19,891 nt of DNA from NCBI GenBank assembly GCA_018623405.1, contig JAAZVO010000012.1, positions 1-19,891 on the forward strand. The letters are read 5' to 3'. Position numbers and translations under genes: made by a program. The DNA is from Crocinitomicaceae bacterium (GTDB lineage: Bacteria > Bacteroidota > Bacteroidia > Flavobacteriales_G > Salibacteraceae). The notes beneath the pieces were generated by a model, which was not told the origin of the DNA, made no database searches, and saw nothing but the letters and a program-made list of their open reading frames with translations. Positions 7,676 through 15,262 of this stretch are shown piece after piece. Numbering within the stretch: position 1 is the first letter of the stretch; every line of letters starts with the position of its first letter.

Positions 7676-9037
7676 ATGGAAATAACAACCATCATTCAAA
7701 TTTTACTTCTAATTATTATAGGAGTTCTTGTTTTTCTTAACTCAAGAAAAAAATCTCCTGAGTTACAATCTCAAAACAATAATGAGCAGCTCGAAAAAGA
7801 ACTCAATGAGCTAAGAGCTGAGAACGGCAACCTAAAAGGTAGAATTGAGCAATCTATAAAGGTTTTTAACGATCAAAAAGAAGAACTAGACAACCTCAGA
7901 AAAGAAAAAGATGATTTGATTGCAAAGTTTAATCAAGCAGAAACTACAAATAAAAATCTTCAACAAAAATTAACTGAACAGAAAGAGGAAATAAAAGATA
8001 TTAGAGAGCAGTTTACCAAAGACTTCCAAATATTAGCCAATAAAATTTTAAAAGAAAATGCAGACGAGTTTTCAAAAACAAACTCTGAAAGATTAGGAAA
8101 TATTTTAAACCCCTTAAAAGAAAAACTTTCGTCGTTCGAAAAGCAAGTACAAGATAAATATGCAGCCCAACTTAAAGACACCGAGAGCTTAAAAACACAA
8201 ATTGAAAACCTCTCAAAACTTAACAGCAGTCTGCAACAAGAGGCAGAAAATCTTACCAAAGCACTTAAAGGAGACAGCAAAAAACAAGGAAATTGGGGCG
8301 AAGTAATTTTGGAGCGCATTCTTGAAATTTCAGGATTAAGAAAAAACGAAGAATATTTTACCCAATACAGCGATGAAAATGCTGAAGGCAAGCGCGTGCA
8401 ACCGGATGTAATCATAAAATTACCTGAAGAAAAGCATGTGATTATTGACTCTAAAGTATCGTTGGTTGATTACGAAAGGTATATATCTGCAGAAACCGAA
8501 GAAGAACAAGCTATTCATTTAAAAGCACACCTAAACTCAGTAAGAAATCATATTAAAGGTTTGAGCGAGAAAAATTACACCTCAGCAAAAACCATTGATG
8601 CGCCAGATTTCGTTTTACTTTTCTTACCAATAGAATCTTCATTTTCTTTAGCAGTTTCGCATGATGCAGATTTATTCAACTTTTCGTGGGAACGTAAAAT
8701 TGTATTAGTTAGTCCTTCTACCCTACTTGCAACATTAAGAACCATAGCAAGTATTTGGAAACAAGAAAGGCAAACAAAAAATGCCCAAGAAATAGCAAGA
8801 CAAGCCGGTAACCTTTACGATAAATTCGATGGGTTTTTAACAGATATGCTCAAAATTGAAAAAGGCCTAAAAAGCTCCACAAATGCCTATAACGAAGCTG
8901 TTGGGAAATTAAAATTTGGCAAGGGCTCATTAGTGAGTAGAGCAGAAAAATTAAGGCAATTAGGAGCAAAAACAGCAAAAAAATTACCTGAAGAGTTTAT
9001 TGATGATGACGAACCCAATCAACTAGAAATTGAATAA
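7676..9037 (+). CDS. rmuC: RmuC-family DNA recombination protein (membrane-anchored coiled-coil nuclease-like)
   Basis: The 453-residue protein begins with one membrane segment (about residues 4-21), followed by basic residues. A long charged coiled coil runs to about residue 200 and is rich in E, K, N and Q. The RmuC domain starts at G-N-W-G-E near residue 205. It contains the PD-(D/E)xK-like residues D244 (in QPDVIIKLP) and D258-x-K260 (in IIDSKVS), followed by the family segment around YERY and HIKGLSEKNY. RmuC limits recombination between short inverted repeats in Escherichia coli, and the nuclease activity is predicted from fold. The acidic C-terminus ends D-D-D-E-P. The stop overlaps the TTG start of the next gene by 8 bp, suggesting coupling. 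Confidence 0.95.
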   Translation: MEITTIIQILLLIIIGVLVFLNSRKKSPELQSQNNNEQLEKELNELRAENGNLKGRIEQSIKVFNDQKEELDNLRKEKDDLIAKFNQAETTNKNLQQKLTEQKEEIKDIREQFTKDFQILANKILKENADEFSKTNSERLGNILNPLKEKLSSFEKQVQDKYAAQLKDTESLKTQIENLSKLNSSLQQEAENLTKALKGDSKKQGNWGEVILERILEISGLRKNEEYFTQYSDENAEGKRVQPDVIIKLPEEKHVIIDSKVSLVDYERYISAETEEEQAIHLKAHLNSVRNHIKGLSEKNYTSAKTIDAPDFVLLFLPIESSFSLAVSHDADLFNFSWERKIVLVSPSTLLATLRTIASIWKQERQTKNAQEIARQAGNLYDKFDGFLTDMLKIEKGLKSSTNAYNEAVGKLKFGKGSLVSRAEKLRQLGAKTAKKLPEEFIDDDEPNQLEIE

Positions 9038-10304
9038 GCTAAAAGTTTTTTTTCTTTTTCTAAGTCTTATTGCCCTTTACGGCTGCAGCAGCACTAAGAA
9101 ATTAAGCTCGCGCAACCTTTCGTTCATTTACCAAAACGAAAAAAACTCAATTCGCGCAAACTTTGGTGTTTACCATAAAGATGCGGTAAACTCTGAGCTT
9201 CAATTTTCTATTAACTCTACTGACCTGCTTTATGCCAAAAACTTAGAGAATAATGATTTTGTAGCAAAGGTTGGTGTTAGTTACATGTTAATGAAAAGCT
9301 ATGATGAAAACACTATAGTTGACAGCGCAACCATTTGGCTTACAGACACCAATAACGAAAAACTCCCAAAAATAATTTACGGAAAAGTACCATTAAAAAT
9401 AGCCTACCCTAACAAAAGTATTCTTGTTGTTACTGTTAAAGATGCTATAAAGAAAAAAGAGGAACAACGGCTTGTTGTGGTAAATAAATCAGACTTTGTA
9501 AACCACCAAAATTTTATGGTTTACGATACAAAAACCAATCTACCTATTTTAAACCGATATTTTACAAAAGGAGACGCTGTTGGCTTAAAGTATCAATACA
9601 AAAGCCTACACAAAATTTATGTAGAATACTTCAACAGGGAGTTTGATCTTCCTGCCCCACCCTTTTCAAATCAAAATCCAAAAAAGTTTGATTACTCCCC
9701 CGATTCAACTTTTACCATTGAGGTTGAAGACTCTTCAAGTTTTGAGTTTAAAATGGCTAATAAAGGCTTTTACATTTTTAAAACCTTAAAATCTGCAAGA
9801 GATGGAATAACACTGTTTTGTTTTGATGATAACTTCCCAAATGTAAAAACGCCGGAAGATATGATTGAGCCGATTCGATATATTTCGTCAAACAAAGAAT
9901 ATCAAACAATTCTAGAAACAGAAAACACAAAACAGGCAATAGATAATTTTTGGTTAGATATTGCAGAAACGCCCAATGAAGCTAGAGTGCTTATCAAGAA
10001 TTATTATCATAGAATTGAAGAGTGTAACAGGTATTTTTCGTCGTACCTTCCCGGTTGGAAAACCGATAGAGGTATGATATTTACCATTTTTGGTCCACCG
10101 AATGTTATTTATAAAGACGATATTACCGAAACTTGGATTTTTGGAGATGAAAACACTCCCCTATCTTTAACTTTTTATTTTTTGAAGGTAGATAATCCTT
10201 TTACCGATAATGATTTTAGACTAACAAGATCGCCCATATTTAAAAACCCTTGGTATGGCATGGTTGATAGGTGGAGAAAGGGTAAAATTGTGGATCAATA
10301 TTAA
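9030..10304 (+). CDS. GWxTD domain lipoprotein
   Basis: The 424-residue protein begins with a lipoprotein signal: MNK, a hydrophobic core, then the lipobox L-Y-G-C with C19 followed by S-S. The C-terminal third carries the defining G342-W343-K344-T345-D346 motif, followed by RGMIFTIFGPP, which is typical of the GWxTD domain found in Bacteroidota and some other phyla. The preceding part (residues about 30-290) is beta-rich. The family has no assigned biochemical role, and the lipid anchor places it in the cell envelope. The start is TTG at 9030-9032 inside the rmuC end. The next in-frame ATG falls at residue 86 and would remove the lipobox, so TTG is well supported. The stop shares one base with the ATG of rlmB (TAATG). 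Confidence 0.9.
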   Translation: MNKLKVFFLFLSLIALYGCSSTKKLSSRNLSFIYQNEKNSIRANFGVYHKDAVNSELQFSINSTDLLYAKNLENNDFVAKVGVSYMLMKSYDENTIVDSATIWLTDTNNEKLPKIIYGKVPLKIAYPNKSILVVTVKDAIKKKEEQRLVVVNKSDFVNHQNFMVYDTKTNLPILNRYFTKGDAVGLKYQYKSLHKIYVEYFNREFDLPAPPFSNQNPKKFDYSPDSTFTIEVEDSSSFEFKMANKGFYIFKTLKSARDGITLFCFDDNFPNVKTPEDMIEPIRYISSNKEYQTILETENTKQAIDNFWLDIAETPNEARVLIKNYYHRIEECNRYFSSYLPGWKTDRGMIFTIFGPPNVIYKDDITETWIFGDENTPLSLTFYFLKVDNPFTDNDFRLTRSPIFKNPWYGMVDRWRKGKIVDQY

Positions 10305-11047
10305 TGGGAAAATCAAGAAAAAATATTGTTTATGGCTACCGAGCAGTAGAAGAAGCATTTAGCTCAGGAAAGTCTATAGATAAGTTGATGGTTGCCAACA
10401 CTTTACAAGGCGATACAATTCAGCACTTTTTTAAATTATGTAAAGCTTCAGAAACTCCTTTCCAAAAAGTACCAAGAGAAAAGCTAAATAGAATCACGCA
10501 GGCCAATCACCAAGGGGTTTTGGCATTTCTATCTCCTATCGAATTTCAACCACTAGATGAGGTTATTGCCAGGGTTTATGAAAAAGGAGAACAACCCTTT
10601 TTAGTTGCACTAGATGAAGTTAGCGATGTTAGAAATTTTGGTGCAATTGCAAGATCTGCTTTAAGTGCCGGAGTTCATGCTTTAGTGGTACCTTACAAAG
10701 GCGCAGCGGCAATAAATGAAGATGCCATTAAAACCTCTGCAGGCGCTTTATTACATATTCCGGTTTGTAAGGTAGAAAATGTGTTTAAGGGCATAAAGTC
10801 ACTCCAGCTAAATGGTATAAAATGCGTTGGTTTAACCGAAAAAACCGAAAACTCATTTTTTAATTTGAGTTTAACCGGACCTTTATGCTTAATGATGGGC
10901 AGCGAAGAATCAGGCCTTTCACCAACCTCTTTAAAAACACTAGATGAACTAGGTAAACTGCCAATGAAAGGAGAAGTGAGTTCGTTAAATGTTTCGGTTG
11001 CTGCGGGTATTGCAATTTATGAAGCTTTAAAACAAAGAGGTTTATGA
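10304..11047 (+). CDS. rlmB: 23S rRNA (guanosine-2'-O)-methyltransferase RlmB (TrmH/SpoU family)
   Basis: The 247-residue protein has an N-terminal substrate-binding domain (GYRAVEEAF at residues 11-19, ending near the NHQGVLAFLSP segment) and a C-terminal SPOUT knot domain. The three SpoU motifs are present. Motif 1 is D108-V-R-N111-F-G-A-I-A-R117. Motif 2 is GSEESGLS at 199-206. Motif 3 begins with L-P at 219-220 and continues through the SSLNVSVAAG stretch ending near 235. RlmB methylates a guanosine of the ribosomal peptidyl-transferase P loop (G2251 in E. coli numbering) using S-adenosylmethionine. Another TrmH-family specificity cannot be excluded from sequence alone. It starts at ATG overlapping the previous stop and ends TGA overlapping the next ATG (ATGA). 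Confidence 0.93.
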   Translation: MGKSRKNIVYGYRAVEEAFSSGKSIDKLMVANTLQGDTIQHFFKLCKASETPFQKVPREKLNRITQANHQGVLAFLSPIEFQPLDEVIARVYEKGEQPFLVALDEVSDVRNFGAIARSALSAGVHALVVPYKGAAAINEDAIKTSAGALLHIPVCKVENVFKGIKSLQLNGIKCVGLTEKTENSFFNLSLTGPLCLMMGSEESGLSPTSLKTLDELGKLPMKGEVSSLNVSVAAGIAIYEALKQRGL

Positions 11048-12573
11048 GTTTTAGATTTTGGGTTTTTACCTGCCTGCCGACTAGGCTGGGTTTTTGGCTA
11101 ATTGGTTTGGGGGGGTTGGTATTTGGTTTTAGGCCTGTTTTGGCGCAAGTTCCCAATACTATTATTTCAACCTTAAACACACCAAACGAGCCAAGTATTG
11201 CCTTACACCCTACAAACCCAAACATTATATGGGCAGGCACAAACCATAATAACATCTATTATTCTGAAGATGGCGGTAAAACTTGGCTTCACGAATTAGC
11301 CATTTCAAAAAGCGGTGTGGGTGGAGACCCTGTAATGCATATAAATAAAAACGGGAAACTGTTTTATTTCCACCTTTCTAATCCGCCAAAAGGCAATTGG
11401 ATTGATAGAATAGTTGTTCAAAGAAGACCTAACTTGATTGATAATTGGGATGTAGATACCTACACAGGGTTAAATGGCAACAAAGCCCAAGATAAACATT
11501 GGGTTGCTGAAGATGCCAATAATGGCAATCTTTACTTAACGTGGACTCAATTTGATGAATATGGAGTATCAGATCCCAAAAAAAGGTCAAACATTATGTT
11601 TTCATCCTCAACCGATGAAGGCGAAACTTGGACGCCTGCACAAGACATTTCATTTTTCGATGGAGATTGTATAGATAACGACAACACAGTTGAAGGTGCT
11701 GTTCCTGCAGTTGACAAAAACGGAAAAATACATGTTTGTTGGGCGGGCCCAAAAGGCTTGGTTTATCAAAAATCATCAGATTTTGGAAAAACTTGGTTCG
11801 AGAAAGAAAAAATAATTGAAGAAATTCCGGGTGGATGGGTGTATGATATTCCCGGTATTTACAGATGCAACGGGTTACCTGTTACGGAAGTAGATTTAAG
11901 TAATGGAAAGTTTCAAAACAGTATTTATGTAGCATGGAGCGATCAGCGAAATGGGGAAACCAATACAGATATTTTCATAAAATACTCCAGAGATGGTGGT
12001 GAAAATTGGAGTAAAACCATACGGGTAAATAATGATGAAATTAAAGCTGTTCAGTTTTTAAGTTGGTTGAAGGTTGACCCCGCAACAGGTTACATTTATT
12101 TAGTTTTTTATGACCGAAGAAACCATTACGACAATAAAACCGATGTTTTCCTAGCTGTTTCAAAAGATGGAGGTGAAAGCTTTGAAAACTACGAGATTTC
12201 AGAAACGCCCTTCAATCCTAACAAAAAGGTGTTTTTTGGTGACTACACCAACTTAGCCATTTCAGGAGATATTTTACAAGCAATTTGGACAAGGTTAGAT
12301 GATAAACAGCTTAGCCTTATTACAGCAAGAATTAGTACAAAAAATTTAAATATTCCTGTTGGACTTTACGCCCCCAATAGCGGAAATTTTGATGTGTTGA
12401 TTATTCAAAACAATAAAGAAACAGAGTTGATTTCTAACCAATACTTCAAAAAAGGAATAATTAATACAAAAACCTTAAATCTATCAGAACTAGATATTTC
12501 AAAACCCTATTATTTAGAATTACGATATTCGAACAATAAAAAATTTGCCGATAGAATTTACCTAAACAAATAG
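11044..12573 (+). CDS. Secreted Asp-box (BNR/sialidase-like) propeller protein
   Basis: The 509-residue protein has an unusual signal region. Residues 1-16 include a segment encoded by a GC-rich hairpin (C-L-P-T-R-L-G), and the hydrophobic core follows at about 17-34. Five Asp-box repeats lie at about residues 74-81, 188-196, 244-251, 315-322 and 373-380, each with the S-x-D-x-G-x-T/N-W/F pattern, so a six-bladed sialidase-like propeller is likely. I cannot see a convincing full set of sialidase catalytic residues, so enzymatic activity is unproven. The tail from P444-N445 to the end resembles a degenerate T9SS sorting domain. The gene overlaps rlmB by 4 bp and ends 2 bp before purE. The start is ATG at 11044-11046. 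Confidence 0.82.
   Translation: MSFRFWVFTCLPTRLGFWLIGLGGLVFGFRPVLAQVPNTIISTLNTPNEPSIALHPTNPNIIWAGTNHNNIYYSEDGGKTWLHELAISKSGVGGDPVMHINKNGKLFYFHLSNPPKGNWIDRIVVQRRPNLIDNWDVDTYTGLNGNKAQDKHWVAEDANNGNLYLTWTQFDEYGVSDPKKRSNIMFSSSTDEGETWTPAQDISFFDGDCIDNDNTVEGAVPAVDKNGKIHVCWAGPKGLVYQKSSDFGKTWFEKEKIIEEIPGGWVYDIPGIYRCNGLPVTEVDLSNGKFQNSIYVAWSDQRNGETNTDIFIKYSRDGGENWSKTIRVNNDEIKAVQFLSWLKVDPATGYIYLVFYDRRNHYDNKTDVFLAVSKDGGESFENYEISETPFNPNKKVFFGDYTNLAISGDILQAIWTRLDDKQLSLITARISTKNLNIPVGLYAPNSGNFDVLIIQNNKETELISNQYFKKGIINTKTLNLSELDISKPYYLELRYSNNKKFADRIYLNK
11060..11095 (+). repeat. GC-rich imperfect hairpin flanked by 8-bp direct repeats
   Basis: GGGTTTTT occurs at 11060-11067 and again at 11088-11095. Between them, CCTGCCT (11069-11075) and AGGCTGG (11083-11089) form an inverted repeat with one mismatch around a 7-nt loop. 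The right arm runs into GGGTTTTT, so the unit looks like a terminator or attenuator hairpin as well as a small insertion with a target duplication. It lies inside the coding sequence for the signal region of the 11044 gene. It resembles short GC-rich palindromes that I recall as interspersed in Bacteroidota genomes, but this cannot be verified here. Confidence 0.5.
11109..11115 (+). repeat. G7 homopolymer tract in signal-peptide coding region
   Basis: Seven consecutive G residues encode part of L-G-G-L in the hydrophobic core of the 11044 product. By eye it is the longest G run in this AT-rich window. A gain or loss of one G would shift the frame before the mature protein, so the tract could act as a slippage switch. 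No variation is visible in a single sequence. Confidence 0.6.
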
Positions 12574-12575
12574 CT

Positions 12576-13064
12576 ATGAAACCGGAAGTAGGAATAATAA
12601 TGGGAAGCACCTCAGACCTTCCTGTAATGCAAGATGCAGCAGATGTTTTAAAAGAATTGGGAATTGAGTATGAACTGGACATAGTTTCAGCCCACCGAAC
12701 TCCCGAAAAAATGATGGATTATGCAAAAACTGCCGCTGCTAGAGGGCTTAAGGTAATTATTGCCGGAGCAGGAGGCGCTGCTCACCTTCCGGGTATGACA
12801 GCAAGTGTAACTGCACTTCCCGTTATTGGTGTTCCTGTAAAGTCTAGCAATTCTATTGATGGTTGGGATTCTATTTTATCAATTCTACAAATGCCAAACG
12901 GTGTTCCTGTTGCTACCGTGGCGCTAAATGCTGCAAAAAACGCCGGTATTTTAGCTGCCCAAATTATCGGCTCATCAAATACTGAAGTGCTAAACCGTAT
13001 TGAGGCATTCAAAGAAAATCTAAAAACAAAGGTTATTGAAGGGGCCAAAAAAGTGAAACAATAA
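12576..13064 (+). CDS. purE: N5-carboxyaminoimidazole ribonucleotide mutase PurE (class I)
   Basis: The 162-residue protein moves the carboxyl group of N5-CAIR to give CAIR in de novo purine synthesis. Visible motifs are the phosphate-binding GSTSD at residues 10-14, SAHRTP at 38-43 with the catalytic H40, the glycine-rich AGAGGAAHLPG at 63-73, and MPNGVPVATVAL, typical of class I (bacterial mutase) enzymes. The length fits the family. The partner purK, often adjacent, is not in the window. It starts 2 bp after the secreted propeller gene, and its TAA stop is followed at once by the TTG start of the CotH gene in the same reading frame. Confidence 0.98.
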   Translation: MKPEVGIIMGSTSDLPVMQDAADVLKELGIEYELDIVSAHRTPEKMMDYAKTAAARGLKVIIAGAGGAAHLPGMTASVTALPVIGVPVKSSNSIDGWDSILSILQMPNGVPVATVALNAAKNAGILAAQIIGSSNTEVLNRIEAFKENLKTKVIEGAKKVKQ

Positions 13065-15215
13065 TTGCGCTTTGCATTTCTTTCAATATTATTCTTTTCC
13101 TGTACTTTAGGTTTTACTCAAGGTAATTGGGGCTCATTAGTGCTTCCTCAAGATACTTTCAGCTATTGGGTGGGCCCTAATAATCCAAATGCTAATTGGA
13201 GGTTAAATAACTTTAATGATAACACTTGGCAAAAAGGCGTTGCGGGTTTTGGCTATGGTGATGGAGATGATGTTACTATTCTCCCCAATGCACAATCAGT
13301 ATTTATTCGCAAATCATTTCAAATAACAAGCTTAGATTCTATTGGTGATGCTATTTTTCATCTAGATTTTGATGACGGGTTTGTTGCTTTTTTAAATGGA
13401 GTAGAAATAAGCAGAGAAAATATGGCCTCTGCTCTGCCTAATGCTAATGAGTTTGCAAATAATCTAAGAGAAGCAACCATGTATCAGGGTGGTTTACCTA
13501 AAGAGTTTTTTATTGGTGAAACAACATTAAAATCAATACTTCAAAATGGTAAAAACACCTTAGCCATTCAAGTACATAACTACAATGCTACAAGCAGCGA
13601 TTTAAGTTGTATTCCCTTTTTTAACATTAAACTAAAGTCAAAAGGCAACCCTTACCACCCTACTCCTAGTTGGTTTAATCCACCAAAAGAGTTTACCAAA
13701 AGTCATTTACCCATAGTTTCAATAAATACCAATGGGCAAACCATTGTAGATGATCCCGAAATTTTTGCTGATATGAAAGTTTGGTATAACCCTCTTGGAG
13801 ATACAAATCACATAAACTCATCAAGTTTTCATTACAATGGCAAAATTGCAATTGAATTAAGAGGTGAGTCATCCTTAACCTTCCCTAAAAAGTCCTTTAA
13901 AGTAGAAACCAAAGACAATCTTGGTAATAACCTAAACTTTCCATTAATGGGTTTTCCTGAAGAAAATGATTGGATTTTTTATGGGCCTTACAGCGATAAA
14001 TCTTTAATCAGAAATGCCGTCACTTTTGAGCTATATCAAAGCTTAGAAGGATATGCTTCAAAAATTCAGTTTTTCGAGTTGGTTTTAAATAATAGTTATG
14101 AAGGTATTTATCTTCTAATGGAAAAGATTAAGCGCGATAAAAACAGAGTTGATATTGCCACATTAAACCCTCAAGATACTATTGGTGAAGAACTTACCGG
14201 TGGATACATTGTACGGCTAGATAAAATTGAGCCTAATGGTTCACCCGGTTTCTTTAGCTACCCTACCCCAAACTTCCAAAATTATGGCCCAAATTACTTT
14301 CAGTTTTATGACCCCAAAGACGAGGAGCTAAATTCTATTCAAAAAACTTACATCCAAAGCTACTTTCAAGAGGCAGAGTCGGCTTTAACAAACAGTAATT
14401 TTTTTAATCCGGTTACAGGATATCAAAAATATATTGACATCAAATCATTTATTGATTACCACATCATGAATGAATTAACCAAAAATGTGGATGGTTACAG
14501 ATTTAGTACCTATTTCTATAAAGATAAATCTGATGTAATAAAAGCCGGCCCTCCGTGGGATTTTAATTTAGCCTATGGCAATGTTGACTATTGGGATGAA
14601 GCCTATAAAACCGATGGATGGATTTATCCCTATCCCGATAGGTTGTGGTGGACAGTTAGAATGTTACAGGATTACAGCTATTTAAGCCAATTACATTGCA
14701 GGTGGAAAACCTTACGTTTAAATGAATTTAGTAATGAAAACATTGAAACCAAAATAGATTCTTTAGTAAACTATTTAGGTGATGCCACACAAAGAAATTT
14801 TGAGCGATGGCAAATTTTAGGAAATTACGTTTGGCCCAATAAATTCATAGGAAATACACACAAAGAAGAAATAAATTTTGTAAAAAATTGGATGATAAAT
14901 AGGGCAGAATGGATGGACATGCAATGGACTATTGATTGTCCTCAAACTTCATCAATTTATTACAACCAAAATATTTTCGAGGCAACTGTATTTCCAAATC
15001 CAATTGAAGATGCATTTACACTAAATATTGATTTTTCTGGTTCTTATGAGCTAAAAATTTCAGATGTATTTGGTAAAATTCACCATAAAGAAAATATCAA
15101 TTTAGAAAAAGGCGCAAACCACCTCAATCCCTTTAATCTAGCTAGTGGTATTTATTTTCTTCAATTAAAAAACGAACAAGGAATTACCAAAAGCATCAAA
15201 ATAATTAAACGCTAA
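13065..15215 (+). CDS. CotH-family secreted protein with T9SS type A sorting domain
   Basis: The 716-residue protein has a signal peptide to about residue 18 (MRFAFLSILFF, cut near FTQ). A jelly-roll-like N-terminal domain lies at about 20-190 (WVGPNN, then FHLDFDDGFVAFLNGVEI). The CotH domain begins near 210 with LPIVSI and includes RGESSLTFPKKSF at 266-278, GGYIVRLDK at 379-387 and GPPWDFNLAYGN at about 496-507. The last carries the aspartate equivalent to the metal-binding residue of CotH kinases. The T9SS tail starts at F643-P-N-P646 and ends K-I-I-K-R. CotH of Bacillus is an atypical kinase that phosphorylates spore-coat proteins; kinase activity here is only inferred. The start is TTG directly after the purE stop, and no other start exists before residue 121. 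Confidence 0.9.
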   Translation: MRFAFLSILFFSCTLGFTQGNWGSLVLPQDTFSYWVGPNNPNANWRLNNFNDNTWQKGVAGFGYGDGDDVTILPNAQSVFIRKSFQITSLDSIGDAIFHLDFDDGFVAFLNGVEISRENMASALPNANEFANNLREATMYQGGLPKEFFIGETTLKSILQNGKNTLAIQVHNYNATSSDLSCIPFFNIKLKSKGNPYHPTPSWFNPPKEFTKSHLPIVSINTNGQTIVDDPEIFADMKVWYNPLGDTNHINSSSFHYNGKIAIELRGESSLTFPKKSFKVETKDNLGNNLNFPLMGFPEENDWIFYGPYSDKSLIRNAVTFELYQSLEGYASKIQFFELVLNNSYEGIYLLMEKIKRDKNRVDIATLNPQDTIGEELTGGYIVRLDKIEPNGSPGFFSYPTPNFQNYGPNYFQFYDPKDEELNSIQKTYIQSYFQEAESALTNSNFFNPVTGYQKYIDIKSFIDYHIMNELTKNVDGYRFSTYFYKDKSDVIKAGPPWDFNLAYGNVDYWDEAYKTDGWIYPYPDRLWWTVRMLQDYSYLSQLHCRWKTLRLNEFSNENIETKIDSLVNYLGDATQRNFERWQILGNYVWPNKFIGNTHKEEINFVKNWMINRAEWMDMQWTIDCPQTSSIYYNQNIFEATVFPNPIEDAFTLNIDFSGSYELKISDVFGKIHHKENINLEKGANHLNPFNLASGIYFLQLKNEQGITKSIKIIKR

Positions 15216-15262
15216 AAGCAACGCCTTAATAAATTGTGCGTCATTAAGCAAAACCAACTTCA

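Noticed and set aside
7960..8415. 151-codon open frame on the minus strand, opposite rmuC
   Set aside because: It is antisense to the strongly supported rmuC frame, has a low-complexity Ser/Phe-rich product and shows no motif.
10860..11255. 131-codon open frame on the minus strand across the rlmB/propeller junction
   Set aside because: It overlaps two well-supported genes on the other strand, and its product has no recognisable domain or signal.
11044..12573. Firm sialidase annotation for the Asp-box protein
   Set aside because: Asp boxes occur in many propellers, and I could not identify the arginine triad and Tyr/Glu pair needed for sialidase activity.
15225..15248. Inverted repeat CTTAAT/ATTAAG between the CotH and T9SS protein genes
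   Set aside because: A six-pair, entirely AT-rich stem (except one end pair) without a T tract; expected by chance in AT-rich gaps.
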